Assembly (NCBI RefSeq): GCF_000430785.1
Contig: NZ_AUMR01000034.1
Coordinates: 1 to 64,000 of the forward strand
Source: Ectobacillus panaciterrae DSM 19096
Lineage (GTDB): Bacteria > Bacillota > Bacilli > Bacillales > Bacillaceae_G
Reading direction: 5' to 3'
DNA: 64,000 nucleotides
Below, one piece after another: positions 7,355-16,041 of this stretch. The notes below the pieces were generated by a model that saw only the letters and a list, made by a program, of their open reading frames with translations, had not been told where the DNA came from and ran no database searches. The first letter of the stretch is position 1. Each line of letters begins with the position of its first letter. Made by a program: the position numbers and the translations under genes.

Positions 7355-8758
7355 ATGAAAACTATGAAGAATAATATCAAACCTGCAGCGGACTCTTCCG
7401 ACATAAAGAAAAGTGTACTGTGGATTTATTACGTCATCTTTTTTGCCGTGCTGAACGAATCGGTATTCAATGTATCCACCCCAAGCATTGCCAAGCAGTT
7501 TGAGCTGGGGGCTTCCGACGTAAGCTGGGTGGTTACGATCTTTTTTATCGCCTTTGGTATGGGAATGGTGATTTTCGGAAAACTTTCTGATATATATAGC
7601 GTCAAAAAACTGATTACGATCGGAATCACCCTTTACAGCTTGGGGTCTATTTTGGGCTTTGTTTTGCAATCTTGGTACCCTGCTGTCATTTTATCCAGGG
7701 CTATTCAAGGGGCAGGCGGATCCGCTATCCCGGCATTGGTCTTTGTCATGGTAGCCCGATTTTTTACGGCGGAAGAACGGGGGAAAATGTTTGGTATCAT
7801 AACATCGACAGTATCTTTCGCGATTGGAATCGGTCCGGTACTCGGCGGTTATATCGCAGGATCGTTCCACTGGGCATATTTGTTTCTCGTTCCGCTCCCC
7901 GTACTCGTCGCTATTCCGTTTTTCCAAAAGCTTCTGCCGGAGGAACAACGCAGAGCGGGGGAATTGGATATTGTTGGAGCGGTGCTGCTGGGCATTGTAG
8001 TATCGATGCTGATTTTGTTTACGACAGAAGCAGGCTGGCTTTATTTGCTCATAGCCTTCATAGCTCTTATCCTATTTATCGTTCAAATCCACCGAGCGAA
8101 GGAGCCGTTTGTCGATCCCGCCCTTTTCACCAATCCGCTATATCGAGGCGGGCTCATCATCGGCTTTCTTATATTCGGCACCGTGATGTCCGCGATGTTT
8201 GTGATCCCGCTCATGCTAAATAAAATGTACGGTCTGAACACAGAGAAAATCGGGCTCATTATGTTTCCCGGAGCAATTAGCGCGGTCATATTCGGAAGAG
8301 TTGCCGGCAATATGACGGTCAAACGAGGAAGCCATTTTGTTGTGTATCTGGGGCTGGCCTTAATCGCGCTTAGTCTTCTGCTGCAATCTTCATCCATCGG
8401 GCTTTGGGTGTGGTACATCGGGGCTGCCCTAATTATGATGTACATCGGATTTTCCTTCGTGCAGACTGCGCTAACGGAAAGTGTAACGCAAATATTGCCT
8501 GTTCACCAAATCGGCGTCGGTATGGGTCTTTTTAATATGACATCGACTATTTCCGGGGCAGTAGTGACGGCACTAGTCGCCAAAGCGATGGAGCAAGAGC
8601 TGTTCGCTTTCCCGCTTCATCCTTTCATTTCGGACGCGCGTGCATACTTGTACAGCAATCTCATTCTGATATTAAGCTTAGTTGTCGTAGCGAGCGCGCT
8701 CTTGTATTTCTTATCTTTCGGTAAAAAAGCCCCACAGCCGGTCAATGAACCTAACTAA
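7355..8758 (+). CDS. DHA2-family MFS drug exporter (TetA(L)/QacA type)
   Basis: This is a polytopic membrane protein of about 14 predicted helices. Conserved features are GAGGSAIPALVFVMVARFF and IGPVLGGYIAGSFHWAYLF (motif C region), and DIYSVKKLITIGI for the loop 2-3 motif. I prefer ATG 7355 (AGGAAG nine bases upstream; 467 aa) over the in-frame ATG 7304. Proton-driven export of tetracycline-like or lipophilic compounds is the family role; the substrate is unknown. GC content is higher than in neighbours, suggesting separate acquisition. A strong terminator follows. Confidence 0.85.
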   Translation: MKTMKNNIKPAADSSDIKKSVLWIYYVIFFAVLNESVFNVSTPSIAKQFELGASDVSWVVTIFFIAFGMGMVIFGKLSDIYSVKKLITIGITLYSLGSILGFVLQSWYPAVILSRAIQGAGGSAIPALVFVMVARFFTAEERGKMFGIITSTVSFAIGIGPVLGGYIAGSFHWAYLFLVPLPVLVAIPFFQKLLPEEQRRAGELDIVGAVLLGIVVSMLILFTTEAGWLYLLIAFIALILFIVQIHRAKEPFVDPALFTNPLYRGGLIIGFLIFGTVMSAMFVIPLMLNKMYGLNTEKIGLIMFPGAISAVIFGRVAGNMTVKRGSHFVVYLGLALIALSLLLQSSSIGLWVWYIGAALIMMYIGFSFVQTALTESVTQILPVHQIGVGMGLFNMTSTISGAVVTALVAKAMEQELFAFPLHPFISDARAYLYSNLILILSLVVVASALLYFLSFGKKAPQPVNEPN

Positions 8759-8787
8759 CATTCACTACAGCTGATGAACTACACAAA

Positions 8788-8835
8788 AACGGCCTTTGTC
8801 TGCATAGATAGCAGAGAAGGCCGTTCTTTGTTTTT
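8788..8835 (+). terminator. Terminator of the MFS exporter
   Basis: AACGGCCTT pairs with AAGGCCGTT, with an inner CTGC/GCAG stem, followed by a T-rich tail. Confidence 0.8.
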
Positions 8836-8967
8836 CTCTGGCTGCCAGATGTTCACTCTTCGCCGCAGCAAAAGATTTTTTCGTTTCCCATTTGCTACTG
8901 GGGATCTGACATTTTTTCGCGGATTTCATCCGCTAAGCAATTTCTCTAAAGTGAATTTATCATAAAT

Positions 8968-9022
8968 TAGGCGAGAATCCCCCCACTTCAAGGAGCGGAA
9001 GCGAGTAAGTGGGGAAGGTTCA
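8968..9022 (+). mobile_element. Orphan IS605-type right end / guide-RNA scaffold
   Basis: TTAGGCGAGAATCCCCCCACTT with a CCCCACTT/AAGTGGGG hairpin and GGAAGGTTCA. This is typical of the 3' scaffold of TnpB guide RNAs, just upstream of the guide. No tnpB lies upstream (the MFS gene does), so it is a solo end. It abuts the 3' end of the ABC permease gene. The 8836-8967 spacer has no gene. Confidence 0.5.
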
Positions 9023-9832
9023 TAAAGGTAAGTCACGCTTTCTAAATAATTGAATACCCATTCCAAAGAATACTAGACCAATGATCAAAAGAATAAATGA
9101 TACTTGAGCAAAGTCAGCATTTCCATTCACGATTTCACTAGGCTTAAATAATGAGAAAATAGAAAGGTTTCTTAGCCATTCAATTTTTTCACTTAATTTT
9201 CCCAGCAAATCTAAACTGAAAAAACCAAACGTAATAATGCCGGAAATTCCGAGTGCTTTCTTTTCATCGTTCGCAAGTGAGGAAACTAAAAATGAGATGC
9301 CACCGACCGCAAAGAAAAGTAAAAAAGCTCCTAAATTCAGCTGGATAAATCTTGATGCATTAAAGTCATATTTATCACCAATAAACAATCCATAACCGAT
9401 GAAACCGGAAATTGTCGTAACCGCCATGATAAGAAACAGTCCGGTAATGAATACGGCGGCTTGCGTGAACGCAACCTTTCCTCTTGTTGTTGGAGAGGAC
9501 AGCAAATATGCCATGGAACCTTGGTCAACTAATTTTGCCATAAGCTGTGTCGATAACATGATGCAAAATATGGAGAGAATGATGAGAATGATTAATCCAT
9601 AATACTCTCCTGATATGAAAGCCTCAATGCTTCCATAACCACTTTGTAAATTAAAAGCATTTACCATTCCAGCCGGCAGGGATTTCACCAAGTCATTAAG
9701 TGTTTTTGTATTTTTCGCGATGCTGGGATATAACCAAAACATGAGAAGAATATAAAAAGCAGAACCAAACGCATAGTTCATGATTCCCTTCAGATTGCTT
9801 TTCATCATTTGCTTATAAAGTGAAAAATTCAT
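9020..9832 (-). CDS. ABC-2 type transporter permease
   Basis: This 270-aa membrane protein has six likely helices and a long extracytoplasmic loop after helix 1, the usual ABC-2 layout. Its ATG overlaps the stop of the upstream ATPase gene (ATGA), so translation is coupled. With the ATPase it forms a complete exporter, probably of a hydrophobic drug, lipid or peptide; the substrate is unknown. Regulation is likely by the divergent TetR protein. Confidence 0.85.
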   Translation of the reverse strand: MNFSLYKQMMKSNLKGIMNYAFGSAFYILLMFWLYPSIAKNTKTLNDLVKSLPAGMVNAFNLQSGYGSIEAFISGEYYGLIILIILSIFCIMLSTQLMAKLVDQGSMAYLLSSPTTRGKVAFTQAAVFITGLFLIMAVTTISGFIGYGLFIGDKYDFNASRFIQLNLGAFLLFFAVGGISFLVSSLANDEKKALGISGIITFGFFSLDLLGKLSEKIEWLRNLSIFSLFKPSEIVNGNADFAQVSFILLIIGLVFFGMGIQLFRKRDLPL

Positions 9833-10725
9833 TTTACATCCCCCTCTCTATCGTAGTAATGCATGAATACTTCCTCTAAGTTTTGGGTAAATATATCAAT
9901 ATTTCGAATGCGGTACTTTGCTGTCTCTTCCGCAAATTGATTGTAATTTCCTTGAATAGCGACTCTCACTCGATTTCCCTCGTATGACTCAATTTGCAAG
10001 CCGGAATTTTGGAAATGCTTAGCGTCCACAATATTTTCAAATGTTACTTCAAAAATTTTCCGTTGCATCGACTGTAATTCATGGATGTCCTTAACAGTAA
10101 TGATTCTGCCGTCTTTAATAATGGCAGCCCGGTCACAAGTCCTTTCAATTTCAGGAAAACTGTGGGAGGACATTAAGAATGTTTTTCCCCTTGCTTTTTC
10201 TTCTAGTACAATATCGATAAAAACTTTTTGCATAAGCGGATCCAATCCTGATGTCGGTTCATCAAGGATAATAACTTCAGGATCATGCATAAAAGCGGCT
10301 ACAATACCGACCTTTTGTTTCATACCTTTAGACATTTTTCTGATAGGAGTATTAACATCAAACTGAAGGCGCTCTACTAATTCATTACGCTTTGTTGTGT
10401 CTTTAGCACCTTGCATTTCAGCCATAAAATCAAGAAAGGTGTTACCAGTCATACCTTCAATAAAAGCAATCTCTCCAGGCAAGTAACCGATATATTTTTG
10501 AACTACGCCATGTTTTTTCCAAGTATCTAAGCCATTTACCTCCACATGTCCCTTGTCCGGTTTCATAAATCCCATGATATGCCGAATCGTCGTAGACTTA
10601 CCTGCTCCGTTTGGCCCTAAGAAACCAAACACTTCACCTTTTTCAACTGAAAATGATACATCAAATATTCCTTTTCCATTTGAAAATTTTTTAGTTAGCC
10701 CTTGAATTGTCAACAATAATAACAC
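9829..10725 (-). CDS. ABC transporter ATP-binding protein (ABC-2 exporter)
   Basis: This is a full nucleotide-binding domain: Walker A GPNGAGKST, a signature region KMSKGMKQKVG (degenerate for LSGGQ), Walker B VIILDEPTSGLD and the switch histidine in SSHSFPE. The C-terminal ~80 residues are a typical extension. The annotated start is a GTG within GGGGGTG; TTG nine bases... downstream (giving MTIQGLTKKF) has better spacing from GGGGGTG and may be the true start. It is followed by the permease with a 4-base overlap. Confidence 0.88.
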   Translation of the reverse strand: MLLLLTIQGLTKKFSNGKGIFDVSFSVEKGEVFGFLGPNGAGKSTTIRHIMGFMKPDKGHVEVNGLDTWKKHGVVQKYIGYLPGEIAFIEGMTGNTFLDFMAEMQGAKDTTKRNELVERLQFDVNTPIRKMSKGMKQKVGIVAAFMHDPEVIILDEPTSGLDPLMQKVFIDIVLEEKARGKTFLMSSHSFPEIERTCDRAAIIKDGRIITVKDIHELQSMQRKIFEVTFENIVDAKHFQNSGLQIESYEGNRVRVAIQGNYNQFAEETAKYRIRNIDIFTQNLEEVFMHYYDREGDVK

Positions 10726-10738
10726 CCCCGAAAGCTAA

Positions 10739-10755
10739 AATATGAAATGCATTTA
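10739..10755. promoter_or_regulatory. Candidate TetR operator 1
   Basis: AATATGAAATGCATTTA, partly palindromic (AAATGCATTT), lies just upstream of the ABC operon start. It matches the second site at 15 of 17 positions. Confidence 0.45.
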
Positions 10756-10807
10756 ATATTGGATTACATAAATTATATTAACTCTGGGGAATAATAAGGT
10801 CAATGAT

Positions 10808-10833
10808 AATATGAAATATATTTATGTTATAAT
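10808..10833 (+). promoter_or_regulatory. Candidate TetR operator 2 overlapping the tetR promoter
   Basis: AATATGAAATATATTTA at 10808-10824 repeats operator 1. A TATAAT -10 box follows at 10828-10833, 40 bp before the tetR-family start. No good -35 is visible, which is common for regulated promoters. Confidence 0.45.
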
Positions 10834-10872
10834 TTCATTATTACATTAAGCTCAAGTTAGGGTGAATATAAT

Positions 10873-11463
10873 ATGAATGGTTTTGAGAAAAGAGCAGCAC
10901 TCATAAAAGAGAAAATAAAGAAGGCTACGTTAGAAATGCTAAAGACATGGGAGCCTAAAAGAATTCGGATTGCGGATATATCAAAGACGGCAAATGTGTC
11001 ACAAGTGACGATATATAATTATTTTGGGAGTAAGGAAGCTTTATTGCGTGAAGTGTTAAAGGATTACTTTAACAAGGAGTTAAAAGAATTTGAGGAATAT
11101 ATGAATGGAGACTATTCAGTAAAAGAAAAAATAGAGCATATGATTTTTCAAAATAAAAAATCATATAGCGAATTGACACTTAATGTTATAAATGAATTAC
11201 TTATTGAAGACCATGACATGCTTCATTATATAGAAGAAGAGTATAATAAAAGAGTGATTCCTTTAATGATTCAGTTTATAAATGATGGGAAAGCAAGCGG
11301 GGAAATTTCAAGTAAAATCTCTATTCAAACTTTTTTGGCGTATATTAACATTCTTAGAAAACACTCTAAAGAGTTTTTTGATATGGCCCAACAAGTTGAC
11401 AATCCAGAATTCGCGGAAGAATTGGTGCATTTATTCTTCTACGGATTTTGTGGAAAATCATAG
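10873..11463 (+). CDS. TetR-family regulator divergent from the ABC exporter
   Basis: The 196-aa protein has an N-terminal helix-turn-helix (IADISKTANVSQVTIYNYF) and GSKEALLREV, the standard TetR recognition region. A helical ligand-binding domain follows. It is transcribed away from the ABC-2 exporter genes across a 147-bp intergenic region holding two similar 17-bp sites, so it probably represses both transcripts until a ligand binds. The ligand is unknown. RBS is weak (AGGGTGA). Confidence 0.88.
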   Translation: MNGFEKRAALIKEKIKKATLEMLKTWEPKRIRIADISKTANVSQVTIYNYFGSKEALLREVLKDYFNKELKEFEEYMNGDYSVKEKIEHMIFQNKKSYSELTLNVINELLIEDHDMLHYIEEEYNKRVIPLMIQFINDGKASGEISSKISIQTFLAYINILRKHSKEFFDMAQQVDNPEFAEELVHLFFYGFCGKS

Positions 11464-11554
11464 CATAATTGCAGTTTGTTATCGAAATAGGAAAGCTATG
11501 CTTATAACAAAGGACTTGATATCTTCAAGGCAGTGAAAAAATTATTCAACTAGG

Positions 11555-11584
11555 AGACTGTTCCTGATGGGAGCAGTCTTTTTT
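11555..11584 (+). terminator. Terminator after the TetR gene
   Basis: AGACTG-TC and GG-GCAGTCT pair and are followed by six T. It is shared with the end of the small minus-strand ORF at 11583. Confidence 0.7.
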
Positions 11585-11732
11585 ACGCACTTCTTCTCAA
11601 TTTCTCCATCGTTAGACCTGATGCACGTCGGAATCCCTCTAAAAACATGACCTCTGTCTGAATGTGTTTCTTTGCCTTCTTTCGCATATGCAAGAAGCGG
11701 TGCCAGTAAAGGTAATTAGCTACCCTATCCAT
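11583..11732 (-). CDS. Small basic protein, 49 aa, unknown
   Basis: ATG 11732 has AAGGGG seven bases upstream, a good site for so short a gene. The peptide (MDRVANYLYWHRFLHMRKK and on) is very basic and helical. It may be the remnant of a plasmid or phage gene. It ends at the TetR terminator, and its 5' side abuts direct repeat A. Confidence 0.4.
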   Translation of the reverse strand: MDRVANYLYWHRFLHMRKKAKKHIQTEVMFLEGFRRASGLTMEKLRRSA

Positions 11733-11768
11733 GAAACAACCCCTTATAAACCCCTACCAAGCACCTTG

Positions 11769-11844
11769 CAAGTAATAAATCATTAAAAAACAAAAAAATA
11801 AATAACTACTATAAGAACAAAGATCTTTAAAAGAACTTATAAAA
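11769..11844 (+). repeat. Direct repeat A (copy of the replication-region repeat)
   Basis: About 76 bp from CAAGTAATAAATCATT to AGAACTTATAAAA, matched at 29111-29186 with about two differences; weaker similarity extends ~25 bp to the left. Contains the AAAGATCTTT palindrome. With its partner it brackets 17.3 kb including the dpt cassette. Confidence 0.85.
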
Positions 11845-11848
11845 GCTA

Positions 11849-11944
11849 CTACAACCAATGAAGATTTTTATTTGAAGATTTGGCTCTATTCATTTCAATC
11901 GCTTTCCGCTTTACTTCTTCTGGATAAGATTTTCTTGTTCCCAT
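11849..11944 (-). pseudogene. IS3-type OrfA N-terminal remnant, 31 aa
   Basis: MGTRKSYPEEVKRKAIEMN is the usual start of a helix-turn-helix OrfA/transposase protein, but the frame ends after NKNLHWL. Upstream, AAACACC at 11951 and GGTGTTT at 11994 flank a long loop and could form a terminator for the pseudogene to its right or an element end. Confidence 0.5.
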
Positions 11945-12078
11945 AAAAAGAAACACCCCCGTATATTCGTACCAAATGAAATACGACATAAGAGGTGTTT
12001 TTTCTTTGTCTTATTGTATTGGGGCATTCCGGTGTTTTGGTTTGGAAAGACAGTTTTTTTATAAACTCTCTATCTATT

Positions 12079-12891
12079 TTATTTTTGGCCGCGCCAAAAG
12101 AAATAATAATGCAGACGATACTCGCAAACCTCTTTCGTCCAGCGCCATAAAAGCTCGCGATGCTCAGGAGCGACATCAAAATTAAGACTAAGAGCATTCT
12201 CATCAAAAGAAAAAATATCCGACTTATTGCTTAAATGAAACATCGGCAGATCCACTATCAGCTTGCTGACCTTCTTCTCATTGAACTCCCACAGCTTCTT
12301 CGTATTGCCGCTTGAAAAATCACGATCTCTGCGGTACTTCTTGCTCATGTAATAGCTGTGGAAATATGAAGATGCCTCTTCAGGTGTCATCGGCAAAAAC
12401 CAACGGTCAGCGCCTCGTTCCAGCATCGCCTGCAGCACAACCATCTTATAGCTCTTGCTCATGCTCGTTTTCTCAGCTTCCTCAAGCCAAGTCCGGTACA
12501 GCTCATAGGCCTGCTTCTCCTGTTCGTTCAGCTCATCAGCCCAATCAAGAAAACCGATATAAGACCTGAATTCTTGACGATACATCTCATAATTCGCAGT
12601 TCCGTTTTGATAGACCTCCAAATAACTTGGACGTCTTCCCAAATCCTCTTTCACACTCACATAATTCGCCTGCAAAGCGTCTCGTCTTGGCATCTTCTTG
12701 CGCGCCATCTCTTCCAGCAAATCAATCACCGCAACCTCAAAATTCACTTCACAGCCTTCCGGAGCAATCGGCTTTCGGATAGAAGAGCCCGCATCCTCAA
12801 CAGGTACCTGAAACAGCGACATCTTCACGTCCGCATTTCGGTAGTTTCCGATCAAATCAATGATGACACAATTTCCTTTTCCTTGATGCAT
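12079..12891 (-). pseudogene. C-terminal part of a DEAD/DEAH-type helicase (DUF3427-like)
   Basis: The 270-aa frame begins GNCVIIDLIGNYRNAD, which resembles the region after helicase motif VI in large superfamily II defence helicases. It continues through an all-helical C-terminal domain (PRRDALQANYVSVKEDLG, then SYIGFLDWADELNE). No ATPase motif precedes it: upstream of 12898 the sequence is unrelated. It is therefore the 3' quarter of a ~1000-aa gene. Codon use is GC-richer than in the dpt cassette to its right. 12892-13325 holds no gene I can support. Confidence 0.55.
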
Positions 12892-13325
12892 ATGCAGCTA
12901 AGGACGTTTTTTAAGACTAGTTGCTATAATAACCAAAGCTTTATTAAATCTTTCATTTATTACAGTGTGCGTCAATTTGAGAAAAGTCCATGTAAGGGAA
13001 GGGGAGCTAACAGCGATCAGCGGTTCTTTTTACACTTAAAAATTAAATCTCGTTCCTCTATCTCTATCTAGTGTTGAGTCAGATTGGAATGCTTTTTATG
13101 ATACCACTCGTAATTAGTGCTATAAGTTTTTATCGCTTCTGTATTTTGTGAAACTGTATTCCTGTAACTGTTATATATAGAAAGTGAAGTCCACACTTTA
13201 ACAAATGAGTTACATTTGTTAAAATTATATTAGAAAAACCAGATATTCTTTTATTTAGAATTTAAATCCACAATTATTCATTTTATTAATTCCACCATCT
13301 TAAAATCTAGGGGAGAAGATTTAAT

Positions 13326-13784
13326 GTGCTAAGTGAAGTAACCATGTATCCACTTTTATGTCGATCTTGGACGATACTGTCTTCAGAAATAGCTATTAAA
13401 AGGGTGGATAAATCTTGTATAAGTTATAATGAAACTGGTATTCCAAAAGAAATCTGTTCGTTTTTTAATATTCCTAAAAATATAGTTCCTTTTAATATAG
13501 ATATATCTATTATCTATAATAGAAATGTTTATAAAGGGACTATTCAGGTGAGAAAAACGAATGCAAAAAGAGCCAAAATGAAATGGGACGAAAAGCTAAC
13601 TGAGGAAATAAATATTAGATATCCTCACTTAGAAAAGAGATTATTACCGTATAAACAGTTAGAAGATAGAGAGAGGGTTGAAATGATCTTTACAAGAATA
13701 AATATTAATTCGTATGAATTGTATGTTCAAGAGAAAAAGAACTACCATGAAGATTCTGAAAGTTCAAAACGTAGTTCGAATTAA
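13326..13784 (+). CDS. Hypothetical protein, 152 aa
   Basis: GTG 13326 is preceded by GGGGAGAAG eight bases upstream. The protein is basic and mixed alpha/beta (GIPKEICSFFNIPKNIVPF, then KGTIQVRKTNAKRAKMKWDE) with no family I can name. The central KGTIQVRKTNAKRAKM stretch could bind nucleic acid. It is AT-rich like the dpt cassette and lies 550 bp upstream of dptF on the same strand, possibly an accessory gene of the island. Confidence 0.55.
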   Translation: MLSEVTMYPLLCRSWTILSSEIAIKRVDKSCISYNETGIPKEICSFFNIPKNIVPFNIDISIIYNRNVYKGTIQVRKTNAKRAKMKWDEKLTEEINIRYPHLEKRLLPYKQLEDRERVEMIFTRININSYELYVQEKKNYHEDSESSKRSSN

Positions 13785-14334
13785 AATAATTTAAATTATA
13801 AAAACGAAATTATATTTATCCACTGTATAAGATACATGCCAATGAAATGTTTTAACTTGTTTAGTATTTATAGATTTAAAGTTTAATTCTATATTAGTAT
13901 TCTTAGATGTAGAATTCAAAGTTTTATAATAACTTAATAAATGATACTAATTTTAATCTACTTAATTAATTTATAGACAGAGATTGTTCAAGGAATGGCC
14001 TCTCCTATTTAAAAAAATCCCTACATTTTCTTACAATTTAATTAAAATTAAATGCTAATGATGTTTTAACGATATCTTACTCTTTGCTCTATAGAAAGGT
14101 ATAATATAGATCTTAATAGTAGTTAGTTTGCCGTTCGAAATGAGGGGGAAATCTACCGCTATAAGTTAATAAGGGTAGTGATTTATTTCGGTTGACGAAA
14201 TCAAAACAGTGCTTCCTGAAGCGTAAGAAGATGCTCAAGAAACTATTATACATAAGTAGTCAAGTGAAGACAAACAGTGCTTTTAAAATTAGTCAGTAAG
14301 CTTAAAAATAAATGGAAATAGGTGATTGTATCTT
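13785..14334 (+). other. AT-rich leader region before dptF
   Basis: No credible gene. It holds a possible promoter (14077-14105) and, at 14170-14275, a decayed frame (VDEIKTVLPEA, stop, EDAQETIIHK, stop) that may be the remains of a lost upstream gene. Confidence 0.4.
14077..14105 (+). promoter_or_regulatory. Candidate promoter for the dpt operon
   Basis: TATAAT at 14100-14105 with TTACTC 17 bp upstream, giving a ~220-nt leader to dptF. The -10 is perfect and the -35 weak. Confidence 0.35.
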
Positions 14335-16041
14335 ATGAAAGGTAATCCATTTGTTAGTTATCTAGAACAGTTTAATATTCTCTCTCCAAATCATTCTAAA
14401 ATATATGATGAATATACTCATGGAGATGAAGAGTTTCATTATGAATTAAAAGTTGATACAAAAATTGAAAAACACCTTATAGATATTTTTCAAACAGAGC
14501 CTAGAAGTATTATTCTAACAGGTAACGCAGGTGACGGTAAAACTCGCTTATGCCGTGTAGTTTATGATCAACTCAGCACTCAGAACTTATTAAAATGGCC
14601 ACCTGAAGGCATTGTTGAAGTTGAACTACCGAATGGTATCCTTCGCATCGTAAAAGATTTATCGGAATTAAGAGATGATGTTATTGAAAGAGAATTAACG
14701 AATCTTCAAGAGTACATAGCAAGTAATCACAAAGATAAAGTGTACTATTTAATAGCTGCAAACGAGGGTAAACTGACAAAATTTCTATCACAAAATGATA
14801 AATTAAGCTTTTTGAGAAATGAAGTTAAAGATAGATTTAGTACTCATGAGAAGAACAATCATATTTTTAGTATTTATAACCTACTGAATGTTACTTCATC
14901 AGTATACGTGGAAAAAGTTCTTCAAGGTTGGAATAATGAAGAAAATTGGAAAGTATGTGCTCAATGTTCACGGAATAACAACTGTGTTATCTATCTTAAT
15001 CACGAAAGGACATCAGAGGACTATATTCAAAAAAGACTAGTAGAACAATACAGGTTACTAGACTTTTTAGATACTCATATTACAATTCGCGAAATGCTTA
15101 TTCATATTAGTTACATCCTTACAGGAGGATATACATGTAAGGATGTAATGAACGCTACGCCTCAACAATTGTTAGAGCAGTCAAAAAGAGTGTACTACCA
15201 AAACTTCTATGGTCATGATTGTCTAAGTGATAAATTATCTGAAATGAGAGCCGTTAAGCTTTTCCAAGAATTAAATCCAGGAGATTCTTCTATTTCTGCT
15301 ATTGATGACTTTATAATCAATGGTGATATTTGTGGTGATTCTGGATTAGAAAATTTGCATGAACAAATGTTTAGCAGTGATTTAGATATGCAGTTCGGAT
15401 ATTTTAAAAAGAATCTAGTTTTATATAGAGACCATAATAATGAAAGTGGAGACTCCATTGTTAACTTTTGGATTAATAAATTAAGAAGAAAACTTTATTT
15501 TGAAGTCCCTACTAATTATTTTGTTGAAAGAACAGATATGTTACCTTTTAAATTCGTCGATAATTACCAAGAGATATTTGGTAATAAAATAAAGCAACAA
15601 CGTATAATTAAAAATCTATTAAATGGGCTCAATAGAGCTTTTACAAAAAAATTAACAGAACGCAATGGCAAGTTGTATGTAGCAAATGAAAATCTTCTTA
15701 TCTCTGATATGTTCACTCCAGGTAGAAGAAATGAAGTTCAGTTAATTCAGGATTCTGATAGAGAAGATTTAGACTATATATCTTCAAAGTATTTCTTATT
15801 AATAAACAATAGTATTAAGTTACCTATTAACTTAGCGATGTTTGAGTATTTGCTAAGATTAAGTTCTGGAGATTTGTTTCACATTTTAAAAGAAGATGTC
15901 GATATATTAATCGATACCTTTAAAAATGAATTGATTCAACAAAGTGAACCAAATGGATATTCGCTAGATATTTTTAAGCTAGACAAAGAAAGTGGTCTAT
16001 ATATAGAAGCAACTATTGATCTTCCAGAGGAGGTAAATTAA
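14335..16041 (+). CDS. dptF: DNA phosphorothioation-dependent restriction ATPase DptF-like
   Basis: ATG 14335 has AGGTGA nine bases upstream (568 aa, in the usual DptF range). Residues 63-70, GNAGDGKT, are a Walker A loop; YYLIAANEGKL (~138-148) fits the following strand/sensor region. CxxC plus a third Cys at 208, 211 and 217 suggest metal binding. In Dnd systems DptF acts with DptG and DptH to damage DNA lacking phosphorothioate marks. Its stop overlaps the dptG start (TAATG), as expected for an operon. Assignment rests on size, motif and the order F-G-H. Confidence 0.75.
   Translation: MKGNPFVSYLEQFNILSPNHSKIYDEYTHGDEEFHYELKVDTKIEKHLIDIFQTEPRSIILTGNAGDGKTRLCRVVYDQLSTQNLLKWPPEGIVEVELPNGILRIVKDLSELRDDVIERELTNLQEYIASNHKDKVYYLIAANEGKLTKFLSQNDKLSFLRNEVKDRFSTHEKNNHIFSIYNLLNVTSSVYVEKVLQGWNNEENWKVCAQCSRNNNCVIYLNHERTSEDYIQKRLVEQYRLLDFLDTHITIREMLIHISYILTGGYTCKDVMNATPQQLLEQSKRVYYQNFYGHDCLSDKLSEMRAVKLFQELNPGDSSISAIDDFIINGDICGDSGLENLHEQMFSSDLDMQFGYFKKNLVLYRDHNNESGDSIVNFWINKLRRKLYFEVPTNYFVERTDMLPFKFVDNYQEIFGNKIKQQRIIKNLLNGLNRAFTKKLTERNGKLYVANENLLISDMFTPGRRNEVQLIQDSDREDLDYISSKYFLLINNSIKLPINLAMFEYLLRLSSGDLFHILKEDVDILIDTFKNELIQQSEPNGYSLDIFKLDKESGLYIEATIDLPEEVN

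Noticed and set aside
12574-13071. Plus-strand frame of 165 aa over the helicase fragment
   Set aside because: It lies antisense to a recognisable helicase C-terminus, is Arg/His/Ser-biased and lacks an RBS.
14170-14275. Small gene VDEIKTVLPEA and following frames before dptF
   Set aside because: Two stops interrupt it within 35 codons and there is no start with an RBS; noted only as possible decay.
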